Assembly: GCA_014730235.1 (NCBI GenBank)
Contig: WJIO01000305.1
Location: forward strand, 1 to 11,171
Direction of reading: 5' to 3'
DNA length: 11,171 nucleotides
DNA from: Candidatus Poribacteria bacterium
GTDB taxonomy: Bacteria > Poribacteria > DTPJ01 > WJIO01
Position numbers and translations under genes: made by a program. Shown in pieces: positions 1 through 5,731 of the stretch (within the stretch, counting starts at the first letter, position 1; each line of letters begins with the position of its first letter). Under the pieces are notes generated by a model, which made no database searches, was not told where the DNA came from, and was given only the letters and a program-made list of their open reading frames with translations.

Positions 1-552
1 ATATAGACATGGTCTTAATAAATTCATCCAATTACCCCTTGAATCCCAGGCCGTATCAAGGGAAGTTGTAATACCCTTTTTCTGAGCTTTTTTAAGAACC
101 TGAGCTGTTGGTTCTCCGTCAAAATCAGGCATAAGAAATGCCCCTGCAACATGCAGAATTTTAGCTCCATTAAGGATGTCATAATCCACGTCCTCAATAC
201 AAAAGTCCGCATTAGCACCCAGATAGTGTAGGAATGTACGTTCTCCATCTGCCGAAACCATAACCATAGTAGCCGAAGTATTTACTGATGAAGTGCGTTT
301 AATTCCACGCGTATCCAGACCGGCATCTTCCATATAATTGAGGAAAAAATCTCCAAAACCATCTGTGCCAACTTTACCCATAAGACCGGTGGAAATGCCC
401 AGTTTGTTCAACGCATATCCAGTATTACTGGCACATCCTCCGGTATGAAGTTCCATAGCTTCCACTAATGTCAGTTTACCTTTATCAGGCATTTCTTCAA
501 TAGGTTTTGCCACTATATCAGCGACAAATATGCCCAGACATAATACATCCAT
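1..552 (-). CDS. PfkB-family carbohydrate kinase (partial, C-terminus off the left edge)
   Basis: This is the N-terminal 184 codons of a ribokinase/PfkB-family kinase, which phosphorylates a sugar, sugar acid or nucleoside with ATP in the cytoplasm. The reading frame opens with MDVLCLGIFVADIVAKP, the typical first beta-strand. It continues with HTGGCASNTGYALNKLG (about residues 38-54) and GKVGTDGFGDFF (about 59-70), which match the N-terminal PfkB signature with its GG-x-x-x-N substrate-binding turn. Later segments HVAGAFLMP and TSLDTAWDSRGNW also fit the fold. The C-terminal half with the GAGD anion hole and catalytic Asp lies outside the window, so substrate class cannot be decided. The start is supported by an AGGTG ribosome site about 7 nt upstream (561-566). 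The gene is divergent from an enolase-superfamily dehydratase, which makes a 2-keto-3-deoxy-sugar-acid kinase plausible, but that is inference from context. Ribokinase, fructokinase or adenosine kinase specificity remains possible. Confidence 0.9.
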   Translation of the reverse strand, partial: MDVLCLGIFVADIVAKPIEEMPDKGKLTLVEAMELHTGGCASNTGYALNKLGISTGLMGKVGTDGFGDFFLNYMEDAGLDTRGIKRTSSVNTSATMVMVSADGERTFLHYLGANADFCIEDVDYDILNGAKILHVAGAFLMPDFDGEPTAQVLKKAQKKGITTSLDTAWDSRGNWMNLLRPCLY

Positions 553-623
553 CAATATTCACCTCATGATTACATTTAACAGGTTTGCCAGCTTTAAAAA
601 CCAAAGATGTAGAATCATGCCAA

Positions 624-639
624 AAAGCCTTCAGGCTTT
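624..639. promoter_or_regulatory. Palindrome at the predicted kinase transcription start (operator or leader hairpin)
   Basis: AAAGCCTTCAGGCTTT is a perfect 7-bp inverted repeat with a 2-nt centre. It begins about 4 bp downstream of the -10 box predicted for the divergent kinase gene, so it would cover roughly +1 to +15 of that transcript. A repressor bound there would block initiation. Alternatively the RNA would form a short 5' hairpin followed by U residues. No regulator gene is visible, so the role is inferred from position and symmetry only. Confidence 0.4.
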
Positions 640-643
640 ACAT

Positions 644-672
644 ATATTAGCATGTTTGGACTTTCAATGCAA
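644..672 (-). promoter_or_regulatory. Predicted sigma70-type promoter for the PfkB kinase gene
   Basis: Read on the minus strand, TTGCAT (667-672) and TAATAT (644-649) are separated by exactly 17 bp. TGC immediately before the -10 box makes it an extended -10. Predicted transcription would start near 637 and give a leader of about 85 nt before the kinase ATG. Evidence is consensus match and orientation only. Confidence 0.5.
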
Positions 673-739
673 ATAAAAATTTAATTTATGATAGCACCTT
701 ATGGGTTTATTTTGCAAGGCTTTTATTCATTCCTGGTTC

Positions 740-768
740 TTGACACCAGTTTATTTATAGATTAATAT
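740..768 (+). promoter_or_regulatory. Predicted sigma70-type promoter for the dehydratase gene
   Basis: TTGACA at 740-745 and TAATAT at 763-768 are spaced by exactly 17 bp, close to the ideal consensus. The promoter points at the dehydratase start codon at 1072, implying a leader of roughly 295 nt that contains a complete palindromic repeat element. The promoter core lies inside an inverted repeat, GGTTCTT (735-741) and AAGAACC (774-780), which could be an operator. The arms also resemble the outer 7-8 bp of the repeat family in this window, so they may be element relics. Confidence 0.55.
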
Positions 769-823
769 GGGTAAAGAACCCGAATTATCATATAAAAAAG
801 CTTTACGTGTTAGTAAAACTATA

Positions 824-946
824 TGGTTCTTCCGGGTTTAGCGTGCTAATAATTTGGAAATTTCCTCAGCTTGTCATTCCTGCGAAGGCAGGAATGATAG
901 CATAAAGAAGTCTCTTATCTTTACCACACTGAATCCGAAAGAGCCA
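824..946 (+). repeat. Palindromic MITE-like element, copy A (123 bp, single-hairpin form)
   Basis: The left end TGGTTCTTCCGGGTTTAGCG and the right end (ACCACACTGAATCCGAAAGAGCCA region, 923-946) are imperfect inverted repeats. Between them is one internal hairpin built on CATTCCTGCGAAGGCAGGAATG. It has the same orientation as the 166-bp copy at 3816-3981 but lacks about 43 bp of the centre, i.e. one hairpin and the inter-hairpin spacer. It lies between the predicted promoter and the start of the dehydratase gene. A reading frame that runs through it and beyond (854-1069) encodes SACHSCEGRND from repeat sequence and is not considered a gene. Confidence 0.85.
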
Positions 947-1071
947 ATTATATTTGCATTCTATGAATCTGTTCGGTGCAATGCCCGGGTTGAATTAATG
1001 ATAGAAGATTTTTCAGATAACACATTTATTATAATGCTGGAAAATACTGAATTTAAGCAGGGAGGATAAAG

Positions 1072-2265
1072 ATGAAAATTACTGGAGTTCGTTTTATCCG
1101 TGTTAGTGGAAAATGTTTACATGAAGGTGCTTTTAGCGAAGAGCGATTAGTACGTCCCATTGATATATACCCGGAATTTAAATCTCAGCCAACTTACTGG
1201 CCCGTTTATAGAAAAAATGAAGGTCCGCCATATCCTGTAAGCAGTCTATTTATGTTTATTGATACTGACGAAGGTATAAGCGGCATGTATGGCTCTATTG
1301 GCATGAACGAATGTCGCATCATATCCGGCCTGGTTTCCGGTATACTCAAGGGAGAAAATCCCCATGCTGTGGAACGTATATGGGATAAGATGTATCGTCA
1401 TGCTATACATGGCCGAAAAGGTGAGACCATGATGGCCATAAGCAAAATTGATCTTGCATTGTGGGATTTAAAGGGAAAACTACTGGATGCTCCCGTATAT
1501 AAACTTCTGGGCGGCCCAAGTCGTGAAAAAACCCGCGCTTACGCATCAATGCTGGGTTATTCCATAGAGCCTGAAATGGCGGCTAAAAGGGCAAAAGAAG
1601 TAGTTGAACAGGGATATACAGCAACTAAATGGTTCTTCCGTCACGGCCCCACAGATGGACCAGAAGGCATTCGTAAAAATCTGGAGTTGATAAGGACCAT
1701 AAGAGAAGCCGTAGGGTATGATGTGGATATAATGTTTGATGCATGGAGTAGTTGGGATGTTCCATACACTCAACGCATGGCGGCGTTAGCATCGGAATAT
1801 AATCCCTGGTGGTTTGAGGAGCCGGTTCTTGCCGACATGATACCTCAATATGCGGAACTGCGTCGCTCAATACCAAATGTTTTGATTTCCGGTGGTGAAC
1901 ACGAATATACACGCTGGGGAATAAAAGCCCTTCTGGATGCTGGTGCGGTGGATATTCTACAGCCAGATCCTACATGGGCCGGTGGCTTGACTGAAATGAG
2001 TAAAATTTGTGCTCTGGCTTCCGCACATGGTATCCCTGTTATACCTCATCATGGAGGAATAGCTTCAACTCATTTGATAGCTTCTCAAACTATTACAACA
2101 TGCCCCATACAGGAATGGTTGATACAGGCGGGAATTATAGATAACGTCTTTATGAAACATAAGCTCTTACCGATTAACGGCTATATCCAACTACCCGAAA
2201 GACCGGGTTTGGGTATGGAACTTGACGAAGATGCAATTGAATCCAGGGAAGAGATAAAAATGTAA
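1072..2265 (+). CDS. Enolase-superfamily sugar-acid dehydratase, L-rhamnonate-dehydratase-like
   Basis: This 397-residue protein of the mandelate racemase/muconate lactonizing enzyme type most resembles L-rhamnonate dehydratase. Such cytoplasmic Mg-dependent enzymes abstract the proton next to a carboxylate and eliminate water to give a 2-keto-3-deoxy sugar acid. Residues 1-125 form the capping domain and the rest the TIM barrel. Predicted Mg ligands are Asp223 (MFDAW), Glu249 (WWFEEP) and Glu276 (SGGEHE). His326 (IPHHGG) and Asp299 (LQPDPTW) form the expected His-Asp dyad, at the same 27-residue spacing as I recall for RhmD, and the GEH motif with His277 is also rhamnonate-dehydratase-like. 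The PVYKLLGG and PERPGLGMEL segments are family hallmarks, and the length is typical. The start is fixed by AGGGAGG at 1059-1065, 6 nt before ATG. The exact acid substrate is not resolved, because substrate-contact residues in the 20s and 50s loops differ from E. coli RhmD. Confidence 0.9.
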   Translation: MKITGVRFIRVSGKCLHEGAFSEERLVRPIDIYPEFKSQPTYWPVYRKNEGPPYPVSSLFMFIDTDEGISGMYGSIGMNECRIISGLVSGILKGENPHAVERIWDKMYRHAIHGRKGETMMAISKIDLALWDLKGKLLDAPVYKLLGGPSREKTRAYASMLGYSIEPEMAAKRAKEVVEQGYTATKWFFRHGPTDGPEGIRKNLELIRTIREAVGYDVDIMFDAWSSWDVPYTQRMAALASEYNPWWFEEPVLADMIPQYAELRRSIPNVLISGGEHEYTRWGIKALLDAGAVDILQPDPTWAGGLTEMSKICALASAHGIPVIPHHGGIASTHLIASQTITTCPIQEWLIQAGIIDNVFMKHKLLPINGYIQLPERPGLGMELDEDAIESREEIKM

Positions 2266-2271
2266 AACCTT

Positions 2272-2410
2272 TGGCTTTTCCGATTTGGGTGTGGAAATGT
2301 AAAAAAATGTCTAATAATGAAAAAATATACTCTATTGTCATTCCTGCTTTTGCAGGAATGACAAGCTGAGGAAATTTTCAATTATAACCACGCTAAAACC
2401 GGAAGAGTTA
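2272..2410 (-). repeat. Palindromic MITE-like element, copy B (diverged, between convergent genes)
   Basis: This copy is in the opposite orientation to copy A. Its outer end starting TGGCTTTTCCGATTTGGGTG at 2272 is a diverged right arm. The hairpin TTGTCATTCCTGC-TTTT-GCAGGAATGACAA (2335-2364, perfect 13-bp stem) is intact. The segment 2365-2410, containing AATTATAACCACGCTAAAAC, is the left arm, with a decayed tip (AAGAGTTA instead of AAGAACCA). It begins 7 bp after the dehydratase stop and ends 14 bp before the stop of the convergent radical SAM gene. The hairpin could therefore also serve both transcripts as a 3' stem-loop, although no clear T-tract follows it. Confidence 0.8.
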
Positions 2411-2424
2411 TATTTTAAATACCA

Positions 2425-3672
2425 CTAAACTACAGAATTAGAAGAAAACATGGGATTACCGGGAACAGAAACAGGGCCACAGCAGCAAATGTAATTTTCT
2501 TTATTCATACCAAGTTTAATCGAAAGTTCTTTCCACATCTTATGTGTTTCCATACATATTGCTATCGGTATATTTTCGTTTATCTTCTGTATTTCATTCA
2601 GGAAAAAGTTATATATTTCCAGACGTAAATTATGGGGAAAAATTTGCTTAGGACTGTTTTCAATTCTCCTTACATTATCTCCCGCCATCTCTTCTACAAC
2701 CTGTCTGTATTTATCATCGAATAGGAAAATATCCATAGAGTTTACAATCTGATCCGCGCTCATCCAACCCAGTACATCCATTGTTATGAGGTCTGGTTTA
2801 ACTTTTGAGAACATACGCTTGATCATTTCCGCATTTTCATCCCGCCAGTTTTTGATTGGTATAATTGGCGAAAATCTGAAACGCACAGTATATCCGGCCT
2901 TCTGGCATAGCTCAGCCGCATGAATTCTTTGATCCATAGAAGGTGCTTTCTTTTCAATTTTTTCTGCCACTGTTTCACAGGATAGAGTCCAGTTTATAAT
3001 TGTATGACCTGCATGATCCAGTTCCAGAAGGTGTTCTATGTTATCGCTTTTTGTATATAACATCAGGTATTTATCTTTTTGTCGGGCGAAATAATTCACC
3101 AACAATTCAGATGCACCATATTCTGGTTCGAAACATATGGTATCTGTCTGGTTATCATATTTATAGAGCTGCTGTTTCTCCCGCTTTATCAGAGGGTTTA
3201 TATATTCAACAAAATCCTCCAGATTAAGCATAATATTCACAAAATCTTTTACATGGCAGTAATCGCAGGCATGATAACATCCCCAGGCCGAATGAATTTC
3301 ATATGCTGATTTGCATACACCGTTACCAAAAGTGGACGAATTTCTGAAGGTATAAGGACCAGTACCGAGAAGATGATAAGCCGATAGGGATGGATATATC
3401 CTGTTTAGTTTCTTAAATTCTTCTTCAGGCAAAAATCGAAATGTATTAAAAATCATTATGGGATCATTCTCGCGCTTTAATTCCCCGGTTCGTTTAGATG
3501 ACATATCTAACCAGTTGTTCTCTTCCACTGCAAATGCAAGATTTTCATCATTCACAATATCAATATTATCAGTCTGGATACATGTCATAATTCTATCCAG
3601 CCGCCTTATTGCTTTTTCATCATCATAGACGCTTTTATGGATATATATCCTGGGTGGCTTCATGTTCAGCAT
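2425..3672 (-). CDS. SPL-family (spore photoproduct lyase-like) radical SAM protein
   Basis: This 415-residue protein resembles spore photoproduct lyase, a radical SAM enzyme that repairs a thymine dimer in DNA. The N-terminus (KPPRIYIHKSVYDD) matches SPL proteins. The CYHACDYC segment supplies the CxxxCxxC ligands of the 4Fe-4S cluster (Cys132, 136, 139 from the start used here). NYFARQKDKYLMLYTKSD, LLELDHAGHT and KAGYTVRFRFSPIIP follow SPL order. Cys180 (TICFEPE) lies where SPL carries its catalytic hydrogen-donor Cys (inference). The C-terminus has ICMETHKMW and a CCC triplet seen in SPL-like relatives. The frame is open to 3741, but AGGAG (3679-3683) sits 6 nt before the internal ATG at 3672, and a strong promoter overlaps the upstream codons, so 3672 is chosen. 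True SPL activity is uncertain: no sporulation gene is visible, and many family members have unknown substrates. Confidence 0.85.
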   Translation of the reverse strand: MLNMKPPRIYIHKSVYDDEKAIRRLDRIMTCIQTDNIDIVNDENLAFAVEENNWLDMSSKRTGELKRENDPIMIFNTFRFLPEEEFKKLNRIYPSLSAYHLLGTGPYTFRNSSTFGNGVCKSAYEIHSAWGCYHACDYCHVKDFVNIMLNLEDFVEYINPLIKREKQQLYKYDNQTDTICFEPEYGASELLVNYFARQKDKYLMLYTKSDNIEHLLELDHAGHTIINWTLSCETVAEKIEKKAPSMDQRIHAAELCQKAGYTVRFRFSPIIPIKNWRDENAEMIKRMFSKVKPDLITMDVLGWMSADQIVNSMDIFLFDDKYRQVVEEMAGDNVRRIENSPKQIFPHNLRLEIYNFFLNEIQKINENIPIAICMETHKMWKELSIKLGMNKENYICCCGPVSVPGNPMFSSNSVV

Positions 3673-3719
3673 CTTAATCTCCTGAATTCTATGTATATGA
3701 TTTATTCCAGTGGTATCGA

Positions 3720-3748
3720 AATATATCAATTCTAAAATCAAATGTCAA
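3720..3748 (-). promoter_or_regulatory. Predicted sigma70-type promoter for the SPL-like gene
   Basis: On the minus strand TTGACA (3743-3748) and TATATT (3720-3725) are separated by exactly 17 bp. Transcription would begin near 3713, giving a leader of about 40 nt with the AGGAG ribosome site. The promoter overlaps the most upstream in-frame ATG (3741), which argues against that start. Confidence 0.6.
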
Positions 3749-3815
3749 TAATGAATCCCAAGCATAAATTTTACATCTCTGTGTTATTGCGAATAACGAA
3801 GTAACAAATAAAGTT

Positions 3816-3981
3816 TGGTTCTTCCGGGTTTAGCGTGGTTATAATTGAAAATCCTTTCAGCTTGCCATTCCTGCGAAAGCAGGAATCCAGCAGATCCCCA
3901 TAAAGACTAGATTCCTGCTTTCGCAGGAATGACAGCATAAAGAAGTTTCTTATCTTTACCACACTAAACCCGGAAGAGCCA
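3816..3981 (+). repeat. Palindromic MITE-like element, copy C (166 bp, full two-hairpin form)
   Basis: This is the best-preserved copy. The left end TGGTTCTTCCGGGTTTAGCG and the inverted complement of the right end agree over about 23 bp with two mismatches. Inside are two hairpins that are reverse complements of each other, ATTCCTGCGAAAGCAGGAAT (3867-3886) and ATTCCTGCTTTCGCAGGAAT (3911-3930). There is no transposase coding capacity. No convincing target-site duplication is visible in the flanks. The SFLRKQESS peptide encoded on the minus strand here is a repeat artefact. Confidence 0.92.
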
Positions 3982-4118
3982 GAGTTTTCACGGACTTAAA
4001 TTTTATGCTTCGTAATGAATCAGAATAAAAAAGTATGGAATTCCAAAGAAATTCATGTTAATCTATCTCAGATTTAGCCACGAAAAATCACAGGAATATG
4101 TTTTGAAAGGTTGGATAA

Positions 4119-5015
4119 ATGGAAGATATAACAATAAGAAATTGGAAAGAAGGCGATGACGAGAATATATACAAACTTTTTGACAGAACATGCCGATGGC
4201 TGTCTAACGAAGCTTATGCAAATAAATTCAACGATAAGGGATTGAAGCCGGAAGGTATAATTTTAGCTGAAAAAGATGGTCTTATAATCGGTCATGTTAT
4301 GGGCAACTGGACGGATATTATGTATGAAGGGAAGCCCACAAAATTTGCCGGTATAGGTCAGGTTATGGTAGATGAAAACTTTCGGGGATATGGTATCGGT
4401 AAGGCCATGCTAAAAAAGATAATAGATTACCATATATCCGGCAACTGCAGGGGGATAATTCTTTGGACTCAAAAAACTCTAGTTCCAGCCTATCCCATGT
4501 ACCAGAAATTAGACTTTCAGCCTGTAGTAAATAGAGCTTTCTACAGATTTCGACCAAAAACCACAACATCTTCCCTTTCGGTAGAACCATATAGACCATC
4601 AATGGGTAAAGAAGCAGAGAAAGTCAGGATAGAATGGATGCACAGTTGTTTTCCTGTGGGTGTAAACAATATGAAACCAGGATCAGGTAACTGCTGGGTA
4701 TTATGTAAAAATAAAAAGGTCATAGGTTATTTTTGCAAGTGGGAAAATGATGGAGTGGCTACTATAAATAGTGCTGTATCCTTTATTGAAAATGCTTCTG
4801 AGATGTGCAGTGCTGTTATTGGTTTTCTGAAGGCCTACGGTTACAAAGAGGTTGTATGGCAGACCTGTGCAGGAAGTATCTGGCAGAAGAAATTAAATAA
4901 TCTCGTTCAATACGAGGAAGAGCTTTTAGCCGATGTGAGAATGTGCAAATCCATTGGTTCACCTATAAACATCGAGAGATTACTGCCAGAATTTGATGGA
5001 TGTTCAACATGGTAA
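4119..5015 (+). CDS. GNAT-family N-acetyltransferase with an extra C-terminal domain
   Basis: This 298-residue protein has an N-terminal GNAT domain (about residues 4-145), which transfers an acyl group from acyl-CoA to an amine. Motif A is clear: IGQVMVDENFRGYGIGKAML, with the CoA-pyrophosphate loop R89-G-Y-G-I-G94. Motif B is PMYQKLDFQPV, with the frequent Tyr128. Single-domain GNATs are about 150-180 residues. The remaining 150 residues (SVEPYRPSMGKEAEKVRIEW to the end) form a second region with WVLCKNKKVIGYF and ATINSAV segments, possibly a degenerate second GNAT fold as in two-domain family members; I do not recognise it with certainty. The substrate is unknown. A weak AAAGG ribosome site lies 8 nt before ATG. 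The gene stands alone and is flanked by inverted copies of the palindromic element. Confidence 0.88.
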   Translation: MEDITIRNWKEGDDENIYKLFDRTCRWLSNEAYANKFNDKGLKPEGIILAEKDGLIIGHVMGNWTDIMYEGKPTKFAGIGQVMVDENFRGYGIGKAMLKKIIDYHISGNCRGIILWTQKTLVPAYPMYQKLDFQPVVNRAFYRFRPKTTTSSLSVEPYRPSMGKEAEKVRIEWMHSCFPVGVNNMKPGSGNCWVLCKNKKVIGYFCKWENDGVATINSAVSFIENASEMCSAVIGFLKAYGYKEVVWQTCAGSIWQKKLNNLVQYEEELLADVRMCKSIGSPINIERLLPEFDGCSTW

Positions 5016-5034
5016 AATAATTTTGCTCTTCAGT

Positions 5035-5048
5035 ATTACCACACTAAA
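5035..5048 (+). repeat. Tip fragment of the palindromic element (right end only)
   Basis: ATTACCACACTAAAC, 20 bp after the acetyltransferase stop, matches the right arm of copy C (TTTACCACACTAAACC) for 14 bases and then diverges. It is best read as a relic of another insertion or of a deletion or recombination event at this spot. Confidence 0.45.
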
Positions 5049-5106
5049 CATCTAAGCAATTTCAAGAAAATCTATTCAATTCTTCTCTTAATAGACGAAG
5101 CCCATC

Positions 5107-5138
5107 CCTCCCCTATTAAGGGGGTTAGAGGAATTTTT
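5107..5138 (+). terminator. Possible rho-independent terminator after the acetyltransferase
   Basis: An imperfect hairpin pairs CCTC and CCCC with GGGG and GAGG around a TATTAA loop, followed by AATTTTT (5132-5138). It lies about 90 nt after the acetyltransferase stop. The stem is interrupted by a GTTA bulge and the T-run is short. A CCCTCCCC...AAGGGGG hairpin of this kind is also a common dispersed intergenic sequence, so the terminator role is tentative. Confidence 0.3.
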
Positions 5139-5163
5139 AGAGCGTATTAAAAACAAAAGATTA

Positions 5164-5321
5164 AGGTTCTTCCGGGTTTAGTGATAAGAAGCTTCTTTAT
5201 GCTGTCATTCCTGCGAAAGCAGGAATCTAGTCTTTATGGGAATCTGCTGGATTACTGCTTTCGCAGGAATGGCAAGCTGAGGGGATTTTCAATTATAACC
5301 ACGCTAAACCCGGAAGAACCA
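5164..5321 (-). repeat. Palindromic MITE-like element, copy D (158 bp, inverted relative to copy C)
   Basis: The reverse complement aligns with copy C along its whole length and differs by a few substitutions and one 8-bp deletion (TGGTAAAG, missing after GTTTAGTG near 5182). Both internal hairpins are present, at 5207-5226 (perfect ATTCCTGCGAAAGCAGGAAT) and 5251-5270 (one mismatch, ATTACTGC). The outer base is A instead of T at 5164. Together with copy C it brackets the acetyltransferase gene in inverted orientation. Confidence 0.92.
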
Positions 5322-5375
5322 GTATTTTTAACTAACTGGTTAATCATGCCTAGCGTTTACCCTCTCTATAGATTT

Positions 5376-5570
5376 TCAGTAAGTAATCGAGATTTTGCCA
5401 AAACCACAAGTTTCTATAGAAGCTCTGATAAACTCGCCAAGGGGATCACGTCTTAGTTTATAATCAACTGCTACTACTCTGTTTACTTTTCGCTTTGTAG
5501 CACTCTTATAATTCCATTTCCATTGACAATCATGACATTTGATGTTACGCTTATAATTATTATAAGATAT
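5376..5570 (-). pseudogene. Possible decayed gene fragment (64 codons open, no start codon)
   Basis: The 332-bp gap between copy D and the next inverted-repeat element (5322-5623) holds a minus-strand frame that stays open for 64 codons to TGA at 5376. It has protein-like composition: NIKCHDCQWKWNYKSATKRK (a CxxC pair that could be half of a zinc site), then VNRVVAVDYKLRRD and PLGEFIRASIETCGF. It has no ATG and an in-frame TAA immediately upstream, so it would be the 3' end of a broken gene. I do not recognise the family. A chance open frame is a real alternative. Confidence 0.25.
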
Positions 5571-5623
5571 TTATATATGCCAGTTAACAAGTTTTGGTAA
5601 AAGGACTCATATGTATTATAGAA

Positions 5624-5716
5624 AGTAATCGTTAAAAAATGGATATAATTTAGTTGTCATTTACCATCATTATAGAGATATTTTCTAAACAAATTTTCTA
5701 TTTTTTAACGATTACT
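5624..5716. repeat. Second inverted-repeat element (93 bp), upstream of the propeller-barrel gene
   Basis: AGTAATCGTTAAAAAA (5624-5639) and TTTTTTAACGATTACT (5701-5716) form a perfect 16-bp terminal inverted repeat. AGAA directly abuts both outer ends and could be a 4-bp target duplication, but the flanks are A-rich so this is weak. The element ends 15 bp before the ATG at 5732, so it forms the leader of that gene. It could equally be a large regulatory stem-loop, but related arms at 7627-7644 and 7741-7756 suggest a dispersed element. Confidence 0.65.
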
Positions 5717-5731
5717 AGAAAGAGAAAAATT

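Noticed and set aside
854-1069. 71-codon plus-strand ORF upstream of the dehydratase
   Set aside because: Its first part (SACHSCEGRND) is translated palindromic repeat, it has no ribosome site, and it lies in the leader of the real gene.
2181-2381. 66-codon minus-strand ORF (SACHSCKSRND)
   Set aside because: Repeat copy B plus the antisense of the dehydratase 3' end.
3673-3741. Longer N-terminus for the SPL-like protein starting at 3741
   Set aside because: The extra 23 codons overlap the predicted promoter, and AGGAG precedes the ATG at 3672 at ideal spacing.
3771-3962. 63-codon minus-strand ORF with SFLRKQESSLYGDLLDSCFRRN
   Set aside because: It lies almost wholly inside repeat copy C; the same peptide appears in copy D, which marks it as a translated repeat.
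3816-5321. CRISPR array, from repeated hairpin units
   Set aside because: Units are few, in both orientations, hundreds of bases apart and separated by genes; no regular spacers and no cas genes.
5181-5456. 91-codon plus-strand ORF with SFLRKQESSLYG
   Set aside because: The first half is repeat copy D and the rest runs antisense to the other open frame in the gap; no ribosome site.
5523-5557. TTGACA ... TATAAT as promoter for the propeller-barrel gene
   Set aside because: The spacer is 23 bp, too long for a sigma70 promoter; other pairings in this AT-rich gap are no better.
5654-5731. Upstream TTG start for the propeller-barrel gene
   Set aside because: It lies inside the 93-bp inverted-repeat element and would bury the signal peptide 26 residues in; ATG 5732 gives a clean export signal.
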